DNA of 64,000 nt from CAZSBB01 sp964605235 (lineage in GTDB: Bacteria > Planctomycetota > Phycisphaerae > Phycisphaerales > Phycisphaeraceae): NCBI GenBank assembly GCA_964605235.1, contig CAZSBB010000005.1:62001-126000 (forward strand), in the 5' to 3' direction. The notes below the pieces were generated by a model that worked only from the letters and a program-made list of their open reading frames with translations, was not told the origin of the DNA and made no database searches. Shown here one piece after another: positions 41,731-49,723 of the stretch (the first letter of the stretch is position 1; every line of letters starts with the position of its first letter). The position numbers and the translations under genes are program-made.

Positions 41731-43977
41731 ATGCTGCGCTTGTTCGTGTCCCTTGCCCTGATCATCACGCTCGCGGCCATGCCGGCGCAGGCGCGCCCGG
41801 ACTGGCCCGCAGCCGACCAGGCCGGCTCCCTGCAGATCATTGCCCCCGTGTTCGGCGGCGTCTTCCACGCCGGCGGCAACGTCGCCTTCACCGTCAAGCT
41901 CAAACCCCGGGTCGAGGGCGACCTGCGGTTCGCCTGGACCGTGACCGATTACCACCAGCAGTCGGTACGCACCGGGGACGCGACGGTGAAAACCGAAACA
42001 AAACAGGAAGTGAAACTGCCCATCGACCTGGGCCCGCTGAGCAACGGCTACTACGAGTTGACCGTGACCGCCCAGGCGACCGATGCTGCAGGCGCGGCGG
42101 TGGCGAGCGCCCGGCGGGTGAGCTTCGGCGTCGCGGTGCTGACCCACCGCAGCGCTGCCGAAGCCCGCGCCGGCGGCTATCGCTTCGGCATGAAGATGTG
42201 GGGCCCCGCCAAGACCTTCGACTCCTACCAGGCCATGGAGCTCTGTGCCCAACTGGGCCTGCACTGGACCCGCCAGCTCTTCACCCGGGACATCGACACC
42301 CTGGCGCAGCGGCCGGTCAACATCATGCTCAAAGTGGAGGGCTTTCCCGCCAGCGCCTATGACGCCCAGCGCTACGGCCCGATCGAGCAGTTCCAACGTC
42401 GGCATCACGGCTGGCAGAAGGCGTCGCTGCCGCTGGAGCAGCCCTATCGCCAGTGGCTGCGGGAAGTGCTGGCGACGCTGCCGGCGGAGCATGATGTCTT
42501 TGAAATCTGGAACGAACCCTGGGGCAAGTTCCCGCCCGAAGATCTGGCGAAGCTGTGCCAGTGGGCGGCTCAGGAAATCCGCAAGGTCAAGCCCGACGCC
42601 ATCGTCGGCCCCAACCTCGGCCATCTCGACTTCGACGCCGAGTTCATCAAGCATGACGGCATGCGCGGCAGCAACGCCCTGTTCCTGCATCCATACGGCC
42701 ACGCCGAACGCAACGAATTGCGGGCGGACCTGCGGCGCATCCGCGCCTTTTATCGCGAAAAGCTGGGGCGGGATGTGGATTTCTACGTCACCGAATATGG
42801 CTCGCCCACGCCCCCGGCCGGTCCCCGCGGCAACACGACCGAGCAGGATCAGGCCCGCTCCGCCGTGCGCTCGGCGCTGGCGTTCTACGCCGAGGACGTC
42901 AAGGCGTTCATGCCGCACATTCTGGGCCAGTCGGAAAAGGATCCGACCAACCAGCAGCACTGGTACGGCTACTTCCGCCTCAACCAGCAACCCAAACCCG
43001 GGCTGATCGCCCTGTCCAACTGCGCCCGCATGATCGACGCCAGCCGCTACGTCGGCGATCTCTACTACCAGCCGGAGGTCGGCGCCATGCTGTTCGAGCG
43101 CGACGGTCAGCACACGCTGGTGCTGTGGACCAACGATGTGGAAGTGCCCGTGGAAGTCGATGCCGCCGCCAGCACCGTCACGCTGGTTGACATCGTTGGC
43201 GCGGCCCGGCAGGTCGCCACCGCCGACGGCAAACTGGCGCTGACGCTGACCGGCGATCCGCTCTATCTGGTCGGCGTCGGGGCGAGTCTGGCGCAGCAGG
43301 CGCGCACGGAACTGCGCCAGGACCGCTTCGTTCTGGGTCGCTTTGTGCGGGGCCAGCGCGTCGCGCACCGCATGCAGTCACCCCCGAACATTGACGGCCG
43401 CCTCACCGATCAGGAGTGGGCCGGCCACACCCGCATCCAACTGCAGGCGCGCAACATGCCTCAGGAAAACATTTCCGCGCTCGGCTATGTGGCGTGGGAT
43501 GCCCGGCATCTGTACATCGCCGCCGACATCACCGACGATCACCCCGGCTTCAACCCCTTCAAGGCGCCCACCGCCTATGACGGCGACAGCCTCGAACTCT
43601 GGGTCGGCAGCCAGCCCAAATACCAGATTCCCGAGTTCGTTCACAGCCACGACCAGCAACTGTTGTTCGCCGCCACTTCACTGGAAGGTCAGCCGGTCGC
43701 GGGCCGGGTCAAAGTCGCCAACTACGAGCTGTCGGCGATCGAGGGACTCAGGATCGCCTTCGGCCAGACGCAGACCGGATGGACCGTGGAGATGGCGATC
43801 CCGCTGAGCCATTTTCCCGAGTTCCCCGGCGTCGCAGGGCATATCGCCTGCCTGGAAATGCGCGTCAATGATCGCGACCCCGGCCCCAGCGCCAAGCGCG
43901 TCAAGGCTGATCCGGTCGATGGCAGCCCTTCCCACCACGACGCCACCCGCTGGTCGTACCTGGAACTTGTCGAATAG
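41731..43977 (+). CDS. Clan GH-A-like glycoside hydrolase with C-terminal CBM9-like domain (tandem paralogue 2)
   Basis: This 748-residue protein has a signal peptide (1-21, AMPAQA), an Ig-like domain (30-140), a barrel with acid/base E262 (FEIWNEPWG) and nucleophile E355 (YVTEYGSPTPP), and from about 550 a CBM9-like domain (IDGRLTDQEWAG, YVAWDARHLYIAADITDDHPG, DSLELWVGSQP). It is clearly paralogous to the upstream protein in the barrel but has lost the N-terminal discoidin-like domain and gained a C-terminal CBM9. GAGGAG at 41719-41724 precedes ATG 41731. The pair probably share a glycan but recognise different parts of it. The final gene of its operon; the minus-strand pseudopilin stops 113 bases downstream. 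Confidence 0.82.
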   Translation: MLRLFVSLALIITLAAMPAQARPDWPAADQAGSLQIIAPVFGGVFHAGGNVAFTVKLKPRVEGDLRFAWTVTDYHQQSVRTGDATVKTETKQEVKLPIDLGPLSNGYYELTVTAQATDAAGAAVASARRVSFGVAVLTHRSAAEARAGGYRFGMKMWGPAKTFDSYQAMELCAQLGLHWTRQLFTRDIDTLAQRPVNIMLKVEGFPASAYDAQRYGPIEQFQRRHHGWQKASLPLEQPYRQWLREVLATLPAEHDVFEIWNEPWGKFPPEDLAKLCQWAAQEIRKVKPDAIVGPNLGHLDFDAEFIKHDGMRGSNALFLHPYGHAERNELRADLRRIRAFYREKLGRDVDFYVTEYGSPTPPAGPRGNTTEQDQARSAVRSALAFYAEDVKAFMPHILGQSEKDPTNQQHWYGYFRLNQQPKPGLIALSNCARMIDASRYVGDLYYQPEVGAMLFERDGQHTLVLWTNDVEVPVEVDAAASTVTLVDIVGAARQVATADGKLALTLTGDPLYLVGVGASLAQQARTELRQDRFVLGRFVRGQRVAHRMQSPPNIDGRLTDQEWAGHTRIQLQARNMPQENISALGYVAWDARHLYIAADITDDHPGFNPFKAPTAYDGDSLELWVGSQPKYQIPEFVHSHDQQLLFAATSLEGQPVAGRVKVANYELSAIEGLRIAFGQTQTGWTVEMAIPLSHFPEFPGVAGHIACLEMRVNDRDPGPSAKRVKADPVDGSPSHHDATRWSYLELVE

Positions 43978-44090
43978 CGCCCCGCGGCGCAATGGACCAC
44001 AGCGCTTGTGCCGAGTATGCCACCCGGCTTGGTCAGACTCAGGAACCGCAGGACTCGCCCGGCTTCCTCAATGCCGGACCAGACGCAGGA

Positions 44091-44876
44091 TCACCACATG
44101 GAACGTCCTGAATGACGGTACAGGAACCGGCCAAGGGTATCCGCTTCGTCAACCCATTGAACATGACCATCGAGATAGCTTGCGTTCGCGCCTTTGAGCT
44201 GAGTGTGATTGTTGGGAATCCTGCCGACGCCTGAGTTGTAGGGATACCAGGTGCCTCCCGAGCCATACGCGTCCGTGACCGTCGCGATCGAACTGGGCTG
44301 GTTGGGAAACGTGATCGACCAGCCGTTCCGCGCCGTCACGGTTCTTCCCGCCCACTCCGTATTGGGAATCGGCATTCGCTTGTCGCCGGTGATCTGTTCG
44401 CGGATATCCCAGCCATAGCAGGGGTTGTATGAACTCGAGATATTGGGCCATAACAAACTCCCAATGCCGGATTGGAACGAATAGCTTCCTACAAAGTACT
44501 TGGAACTGGGCAGGTACATGAACGCATGAACACCCAGGAGCTTGGAGTCCTCCGCCGGGCAGCGGAGCAGCATGTTCGACGAGAAGTAGGTTGTCATCCA
44601 CCCGGTGTTGTAGCTGCTCGCGTTGGTGGTTGCGTTGTAATCCAGCAGGGCATTGCCGGCATAGTAAAATTCCGCTGTGGGCAGAAACCCCTGGAAATCG
44701 GTCGAGTAGGTGTAACAAACCTGCCAGATCTGGTGCAGGTTCGACCCGCACTGGATTCGCTTGGCGGCCTCGCGCGACTGCTGCAGCGCCGGGAGCAGGA
44801 TGGCGATCAGCAGTGCGATGATGGAAATGACAACCAGAAGCTCGATCAGGGTGAAAGCTTTGGAGACGTGTTTCAT
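44091..44876 (-). CDS. Pseudopilin-like protein with prepilin N-terminal methylation motif (4 of 6)
   Basis: This 261-residue protein has the cleavage site VSKA|FTLIELLVVISII with only seven residues before it, a helix ending LLPALQQSREAAKRIQCG, and a closing NNHTQLKGANASYLDGHVQWVDE. Its soluble part is unusually rich in Y, S, N and T. The base composition is visibly less GC-rich than its neighbours, so it may be horizontally acquired or under weak codon selection. It lies 86 bases after a secreted unknown gene on the same strand, and divergent from a LacI regulator beyond that. The first ATG at 44876 is the only sensible start. Confidence 0.9.
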   Translation of the reverse strand: MKHVSKAFTLIELLVVISIIALLIAILLPALQQSREAAKRIQCGSNLHQIWQVCYTYSTDFQGFLPTAEFYYAGNALLDYNATTNASSYNTGWMTTYFSSNMLLRCPAEDSKLLGVHAFMYLPSSKYFVGSYSFQSGIGSLLWPNISSSYNPCYGWDIREQITGDKRMPIPNTEWAGRTVTARNGWSITFPNQPSSIATVTDAYGSGGTWYPYNSGVGRIPNNHTQLKGANASYLDGHVQWVDEADTLGRFLYRHSGRSMW

Positions 44877-44962
44877 TGCGAGGATTCCTTATTCCGGATT
44901 TAGCGTTTTGAAGGCTCGCGCAGCCGAGTGGTTCAACCGGGCGGATCGTCGGCATACTCTGC

Positions 44963-45796
44963 TTACTGGCTGGCGTCGTGCTGGGTGCGTTCAGCGCCTT
45001 CCACCACCTCCCGGGGCAACAGCAGCGCGTTGGCGTCGGCGGCGAAGTAAGGTGGAACCGTCAGGAGATACAGCTTGCCCAGGAAGCCATCGAGGCGCCA
45101 GAGCTTGCCGTCCTGACCCTCGGGCACGGCAATGCTGAAGTAACCCGTGGTCGTGCGCGACAAACCTTCGTGAGCCTGCCCGGCACTGTCGATGAACTGG
45201 CCGATGCCTGAGCCGTAGCCCCCGATGATCCTGGCGCCCCGGGGCACGTAGAAGCACAAGGACGCCCGCCCCGCGGGAACCCACAGCGGGTGCGCTGCGG
45301 TGGCGGTGCGCGTCAGCGGAGCGGCGGCCTTCCACCACATGCTGGTGCCCACCTGCTGATCGTCCATGACCAGGCAGTGCAGTCCTGGCTCAGTCGCGGT
45401 CAGTTCCAGTTCGTGCGGTTGCTGATCGGGAGGGCAACTTGCTGTGCTGACCGGTTCGCCCTGCGGCTGGTTGCCGACGTAGAGCTTGAATTGCGCAGCG
45501 CCGCGGCTTTGGTATTGCTTGATCATGCCGCCGGTCGCCTGCAGTTGCAGCTTCTGGTCGGCCTGATCGATCCAGACGTAGTAGCGTATGGGGCTGCGGG
45601 TGTACAGACCGGGGCCGGAGCGACCTTTGGGTGTCACCAGCGCCAGCGGCCTGGCGGACACCAGGTCATTGCTGTACGCCACGGGCGTGAAGTCCGTGGG
45701 CGGCTCAGGCTCCTTCGCCCAACTGGCGGCCACCAGCCAGCCCAGCAGCAGGACTGCCCCGGACATCGCTTTCCATTGGTTTGTCAGTTTCATCAT
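44963..45796 (-). CDS. Secreted protein of unknown function
   Basis: This 277-residue protein has a signal peptide (residues 1-27, ending ASWAKEPEPP). The rest is predicted to be mainly beta-strand: YYVWIDQADQKLQLQATGG, LELTATEPGLHCLVMDD, ASLCFYVPRGARIIGGYGSGIG, LWRLDGFLGKLYLLTVPPYF. It looks like one or two beta-sandwich domains, perhaps carbohydrate-binding, but I recognise no family. It precedes the pseudopilin by 86 bases on the same strand, and the LacI regulator at 46080 is divergent from it. It is probably a substrate-binding partner of the pseudopilin (inference from pairing alone). Confidence 0.65.
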   Translation of the reverse strand: MMKLTNQWKAMSGAVLLLGWLVAASWAKEPEPPTDFTPVAYSNDLVSARPLALVTPKGRSGPGLYTRSPIRYYVWIDQADQKLQLQATGGMIKQYQSRGAAQFKLYVGNQPQGEPVSTASCPPDQQPHELELTATEPGLHCLVMDDQQVGTSMWWKAAAPLTRTATAAHPLWVPAGRASLCFYVPRGARIIGGYGSGIGQFIDSAGQAHEGLSRTTTGYFSIAVPEGQDGKLWRLDGFLGKLYLLTVPPYFAADANALLLPREVVEGAERTQHDASQ

Positions 45797-46041
45797 GCTG
45801 ATCTCTTTCCGCTAACGAAACGTCGCCCAGGCGGGCTGGGCAGGATTCGGTGACATCAAGGGCAGGTGTTGCCCCGCGCCCGCACGCTTTCCACCGGCGT
45901 ACCGGCGGCGGAGGCGTACCTCACGGGCAAGGGCAGCGCCAGCATCGGCGGCATTCCGAGCAGTCGACGGTGCTGAGCGTGCAGGGCCTTAATCACTGGT
46001 TCGCCTTCGGATTACAATCGTCAGGAAACAACGTGGCTCGA
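45797..46041. other. Gene-free stretch upstream of the LacI regulator
   Basis: Short frames here (for example a GVPAAEAYLTGKGSASIGG peptide near 45890-45960, plus strand) lack start sites and end quickly; they may be chance or the trace of an old gene. The only clear element is the promoter at the right-hand end. Confidence 0.35.
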
Positions 46042-46080
46042 TTGACATTCACAACGATTTTAATCATAATAATTTCGATA
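46042..46080 (+). promoter_or_regulatory. Sigma70-type promoter of the LacI gene at 46080, leaderless
   Basis: TTGACA (46042-46047), a 17-base spacer and CATAAT (46065-46070) make a near-consensus promoter. The start codon at 46080 is ten bases after the -10 box, so the transcript should begin at or just before ATG, with no room for a ribosome site. GATT-TT-AATC (46056-46065) is an inverted repeat within the promoter. The 40 bases 46041-46080 have nine G or C. Confidence 0.65.
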
Positions 46081-47177
46081 TGAAAAGCAACCCCAAACGT
46101 CGCGCCGCCGCCGCTTTGCCCCGGGTCACCCTGGCGGATGTGGCGCGGGAGTCGGGGGTGTCCACCTCCACCGTGGCGCAGATTCTCAATGGTCAGCCCG
46201 GCTACAACGCCCAGACCCGCCAGCGCATCTCCGCCACCGCGCAGCGCATGGGCTATCGCCCCAATGCCCTGGGCAAAGCGCTGCGCAGCGGCAAGAGCAT
46301 GTCCATCGGCGTCATTGCGTCATCCATCAACACGCCGGCGCAGGTAGTGGGCATGGAAGCCATCGAGCAGGCGGCGCGGCAGGCGGGTTACATCACCTAT
46401 CTGGTGGGCTGGAGCAACACCCCGATTCCCGAGCCGCGCCTGCGGAGTTTGACCGAGCTGCTGGATCGTCGGGTCGATGGCATCATTTCCATGGACACCT
46501 CGGACATGGAACCTGAAGTCAGCGCGTTGTTCCGCACCTTGCCCATGCCGGTGGTGTATGTGGGCCGGGTGCCGGATCACGCCCAGCATGTGGTGCGTCA
46601 GGAACGCCGCCCCGCCATTGCCGCGCTGGCGCAGCATCTGGCGGACCTGGGACATCGCCGGGTGGCGTTGATGGCCAGTGCCTGGGCGCTGGCGCATCCC
46701 GCCAACAAAGTCGGGTTGGTCCAGCAGGCGTGCGCGCAACATGGCATCGAAGTTGAAGTCGGCTCCCGTTGGCTGACCCAGCCTCCGACCAGCGCCGATG
46801 AGGTGGCGGCGTGGGACAAGGAACAGGCGGTGTTGACCGCTTACGAATTGATGCGCGACGCCATCCGCAGCGGCGATCTGCCCACCGCCGTGCTGGCGAG
46901 CAATGACCGCACCGCCCTGGCGGCGCTGGCGGCCTGCCATGACGAGGGCGTGCGCGTGCCGCAGGACATTTCCGTCGTCGGCTTCGATGGCGAACCGCTG
47001 GGACAAATCGCCCGCCCCGCACTGACCACCCTCCAGCAGGCGCGTGGCGATATCGGGCAGGCGGCCTTCCAGATGCTCCACGCCTTGATGCAGGACCCCC
47101 GGGCCCACGTGCAAAACCGTGATTTTCCCCTGCAACTGGTGATCCGAGATTCCACCGGCCCGGCGCCGAACCGTTGA
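46080..47177 (+). CDS. LacI-family transcription regulator
   Basis: In this 365-residue protein, the HTH lies at about residues 15-60 (VTLADVARESGVSTSTVAQILNGQPGYNAQTRQRI), with a hinge MGYRPNALGKALRSGKSMSIGVIAS and a ligand domain including ALAQHLADLGHRRVALM, AVLASNDRTALAALAACHDEGVRVP and ISVVGFDGEPL. HTH position forces the start near 46080; no ribosome site is present and a strong promoter ends ten bases upstream, so the transcript is likely leaderless. It probably controls the divergent secreted unknown and pseudopilin genes. It is unlike the other two LacI regulators of the window beyond family level, so they should read different sugars. Confidence 0.92.
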   Translation: MKSNPKRRAAAALPRVTLADVARESGVSTSTVAQILNGQPGYNAQTRQRISATAQRMGYRPNALGKALRSGKSMSIGVIASSINTPAQVVGMEAIEQAARQAGYITYLVGWSNTPIPEPRLRSLTELLDRRVDGIISMDTSDMEPEVSALFRTLPMPVVYVGRVPDHAQHVVRQERRPAIAALAQHLADLGHRRVALMASAWALAHPANKVGLVQQACAQHGIEVEVGSRWLTQPPTSADEVAAWDKEQAVLTAYELMRDAIRSGDLPTAVLASNDRTALAALAACHDEGVRVPQDISVVGFDGEPLGQIARPALTTLQQARGDIGQAAFQMLHALMQDPRAHVQNRDFPLQLVIRDSTGPAPNR

Positions 47178-47649
47178 TGATGATGCAAAGCGTTCGCCGG
47201 GGCCCGCAGACTGGCGCCATGACGGCGGCGGCGGATGACATACAGAACCTGCTCCAGAGCACCACGCCGTAGGCGCCCTGTCGACATGCTGGCGCGCACC
47301 GTTGTCGCACGCGCTGGTCCATCAGGGGATTGCCAGGTGAGCATGTGCTGCGCCTTGCGCCGGGCAGTCGGCAGCGTGGATCCCGGGGGTTCTTGCGTGG
47401 AGCGCCAGTGGTGCAAGGGTCAGTGCGAGGTGACGTCAGGGCAAGCGCATATGGATAATCAACCCGTGCTGAAGGATCACCGAGCGCCAGGGCTTGCTGT
47501 TGCCCACCAGCTTGCGGCGCATGGTCTTCGCCCTTGAAGGGGGCGCAGGAAAAAAGCCACGAGTGGAGCGCCGCCAAACGCGTGGGAAAAAGTGCTTGTG
47601 CACACTCTCACCCCGGCAGGGATAAAGGGAGCTTCCTGGGGCAGCTCGC
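47178..47649. other. 472-base gap between convergent LacI and pseudopilin genes
   Basis: The LacI gene (plus) and the pseudopilin (minus) meet tail to tail here. Small frames such as 47235-47537 lack ribosome sites and known motifs. I see no hairpin with a T-run, no tRNA and no repeat from elsewhere in the window. Confidence 0.4.
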
Positions 47650-48444
47650 TCAGGGCTCGCGCATGTCCCACATGGGCCAGTCGGTCAACTTGATGCCGCC
47701 GGCGGTGATGCGGGAGCGGAGCGGATAGTCGCGGGGCTGGGTGCGGATGACATGGCCGTCGGTGAAACTGACGTTGACGCTCCCGCCATTGACGCTGACC
47801 GGGCCGGTGCCGCTGCTGCCGGCGGGGGGCACGCTCCAGGCGCCGCCGTGGCGGGCGAAGTCGAGCATGGTGCCGGTATTGTCCGGCCAGACGCTGTCGC
47901 CGCTGGGGGCGTCGCCGGCGTTGGCGGAATACATGCCGTCCATCATCACCACGAGCAGGCGTTTATGGGTGATCGGATTGCCCAGCCGTTTGTCAATGGG
48001 GTCGGTGATGCCGCCGTAGCTGACGTTGTAGTGGCGGGTGAAGTTGTTCGACATGCCGTACCCGGTCGCATACCAGTTGTCGTTCTGATCGGAAGGGCAG
48101 CGGAACCTGCTGCGGGCTGCGGTGGGCATGCCGTTGGGATGACCCGCCGCATTGACGGTGTAGCTCCAGCCCATGTGCCTGGCGAGCGACGGCTTCCAGT
48201 ATTGGTTGTTGGTTCCGTTCTGATAGAACTGGATCGGGAAGCGATTGTACTCCTCGGCATAAATGATCAGGCCAAGGGTGAGTTGTCGGACGTTCGAGCC
48301 GCAGGCGATGGCCTGCGCGCTCCGCCGCGCCGAAGCCAGAGCCGGCAGCAGAATGGCAATGAGCAGCACGATGATGGACACGACGACCAGCAGTTCGATC
48401 AAGGTAAAGCCGGGGCGCCCAGCGAGGCAGCGTGATCGCAACAT
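47650..48444 (-). CDS. Pseudopilin-like protein with prepilin N-terminal methylation motif (5 of 6)
   Basis: This 264-residue protein has the site GRPG|FTLIELLVVVSII, a helix ending LLPALASARRSAQ, a soluble domain with MMDGMYSANAGDAPSGD, then an ARHGGAW segment and VNVSFTDGHVIRTQ. ATG 48444 follows GGGAGA; the frame to 48540 crosses the probable operator. It is divergent from a LacI regulator 158 bases away and carries a copy of that regulator's probable operator 13 bases before its start. It is the only gene on its side, so the regulator controls it and nothing else there. Confidence 0.9.
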   Translation of the reverse strand: MLRSRCLAGRPGFTLIELLVVVSIIVLLIAILLPALASARRSAQAIACGSNVRQLTLGLIIYAEEYNRFPIQFYQNGTNNQYWKPSLARHMGWSYTVNAAGHPNGMPTAARSRFRCPSDQNDNWYATGYGMSNNFTRHYNVSYGGITDPIDKRLGNPITHKRLLVVMMDGMYSANAGDAPSGDSVWPDNTGTMLDFARHGGAWSVPPAGSSGTGPVSVNGGSVNVSFTDGHVIRTQPRDYPLRSRITAGGIKLTDWPMWDMREP

Positions 48445-48456
48445 GACGGGTCTCCC

Positions 48457-48471
48457 GATGAACATGTTTAT
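48457..48471. promoter_or_regulatory. Probable LacI-family operator before the pseudopilin
   Basis: GATGAACATGTTTAT matches GATAAACTTGTTTAT at 48567-48581 in 13 of 15 positions and contains the 8-base perfect palindrome AACATGTT. It lies 13 bases upstream of the pseudopilin ATG (48444), where binding would block transcription or early elongation. Confidence 0.6.
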
Positions 48472-48566
48472 TGAAATCCTATCGTCCGCGTCCCCTGCAC
48501 GCAAAGAGAAATCACAGAATATCTGAAAATTGTAGCGCAATCACTCTTGCCGGGGCGGTGATAATT

Positions 48567-48581
48567 GATAAACTTGTTTAT
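48567..48581. promoter_or_regulatory. Probable LacI-family operator before the LacI gene
   Basis: GATAAACTTGTTTAT contains the perfect palindrome ATAAAC-TT-GTTTAT (48568-48581), 21 bases before the regulator's ATG at 48603. The centre of this site is 110 bases from the matching site before the divergent pseudopilin. Confidence 0.65.
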
Positions 48582-48602
48582 AAGCGAAGGGGTCTGACGC
48601 TC

Positions 48603-49688
48603 ATGACCAGAAGCCCATCAACAAGCCGGATCACGCTCGCCGCCGTCGCGGAGAAGGCCGGCGTTTCCAAGGCCCTGGTCTCGGCGCTGTTCAGCGGCAA
48701 GTCGTACTCGTCCAGCGTCCGCGCCGGCGGCATCAGCATCGCCCAGGCCACCGCCCAGCGCATCTACCAGGCGGCGCGGCAACTGGAATACCAGCCGGCC
48801 GATCCGGTCCTGAAGCTGCGGCTGTATCCCCAGCTTGGCCAGTACTGTTTCCTGATCAATCGCGACGGCATGGGCGGCTTCAGCAACTACTTCGCCGAAA
48901 TCCTCAAGGGCGCCATCGTCGAGTTGGCTGGCGACAATCTGGACCTCAGCATCGCCCAGTTTGATCCGGACCTGGACTACCTCCAGCAGCCCGCGGAGCT
49001 TCCGCATGTCATCCGCGACGGCGCCACCTCGCGGTACATGCTGGTCGGTCGGCCGAATTACTCGCTGGTCATGGCGCTGCAGCGGCGCGGATATCACGCC
49101 GTTTATCTCTCGCGGCAGATCGACGGGCAGATGTTGTCCAGCGTCGCCGCCGACTACGAGATGGCCGGCTTCTTGGCCGTGCAGCGGCTGATCGCCCTGG
49201 GGCACCGGCGGATCGCCCTGGCGGCGGAATACTACTTCCGCAACGAAACCTTCAGTGTCGGGCGCTTTCTCGCCGGCGCGAACCGCGCCCTGGGCGCCCT
49301 CGGGCAAGCCGTCGTCCGCGACGACATCGCCTTCAGCCGCGAGTCCGACGGCAACCGTCCATCCACCGTGCTGGGCGAGTTGCGCGCTCGAGCGCCGCGC
49401 CCGACGGCGGTGTTCTGCTTCTGCGACTTCACCGCCCGCCGCCTGATCAATTCCGCCCTCGCCGCCGGGATGCGCATCCCTGAAGACCTCAGCGTCATCG
49501 GATGCAATGACAGTTCCGACGGCCGCGAAGTGCGCCCCAACATCAGCAGCATTCAGTTCCCGCTGCAGGAGATGGGCGCCCAGGGCGTGCGCTACCTGCG
49601 CCAGGTCGGTCTTCAGGACGACCTCGAGCCCCGGCAGGTCCTGTTGCCGGTCCGCCTGGTCGAGCGTGAATCAATCCGGTCCTTGTAG
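48603..49688 (+). CDS. LacI-family transcription regulator
   Basis: This 361-residue protein has an HTH at about residues 9-65 (ITLAAVAEKAGVSKALVSALFSGKSYSSSVRAGG, with a slightly long turn before SIAQATAQRI), and a ligand domain with AVQRLIALGHRRIALAAEYYF, TAVFCFCDFTARRLINSALAAGMRIPEDL and SVIGCNDSSDG. ATG 48603 has AAGGGG upstream; the frame from 48471 is an overrun through the operator. It precedes a sodium-solute symporter and a heparinase-like gene on the same strand. It probably represses itself, those genes and the divergent pseudopilin. Confidence 0.92.
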   Translation: MTRSPSTSRITLAAVAEKAGVSKALVSALFSGKSYSSSVRAGGISIAQATAQRIYQAARQLEYQPADPVLKLRLYPQLGQYCFLINRDGMGGFSNYFAEILKGAIVELAGDNLDLSIAQFDPDLDYLQQPAELPHVIRDGATSRYMLVGRPNYSLVMALQRRGYHAVYLSRQIDGQMLSSVAADYEMAGFLAVQRLIALGHRRIALAAEYYFRNETFSVGRFLAGANRALGALGQAVVRDDIAFSRESDGNRPSTVLGELRARAPRPTAVFCFCDFTARRLINSALAAGMRIPEDLSVIGCNDSSDGREVRPNISSIQFPLQEMGAQGVRYLRQVGLQDDLEPRQVLLPVRLVERESIRSL

Positions 49689-49723
49689 CGTTGTGCTTTC
49701 GCCCCTCGGGCCGAGCCGCCGAC

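Noticed and set aside
40216..43368. A 1050-codon minus-strand open frame
   Set aside because: It is antisense to two tandem hydrolases with visible catalytic motifs. A repeated pattern within it only reflects the paralogy of those two genes.
45850..46083. Small plus-strand frame ending at the LacI start
   Set aside because: Its tail LTFTTILIIIISI is only the translation of the AT-rich promoter; no start signal.
47235..47537. Small plus-strand frame in the gap after the LacI gene
   Set aside because: No ribosome site, no motif, and Cys/Arg-rich composition of non-coding GC-rich DNA.
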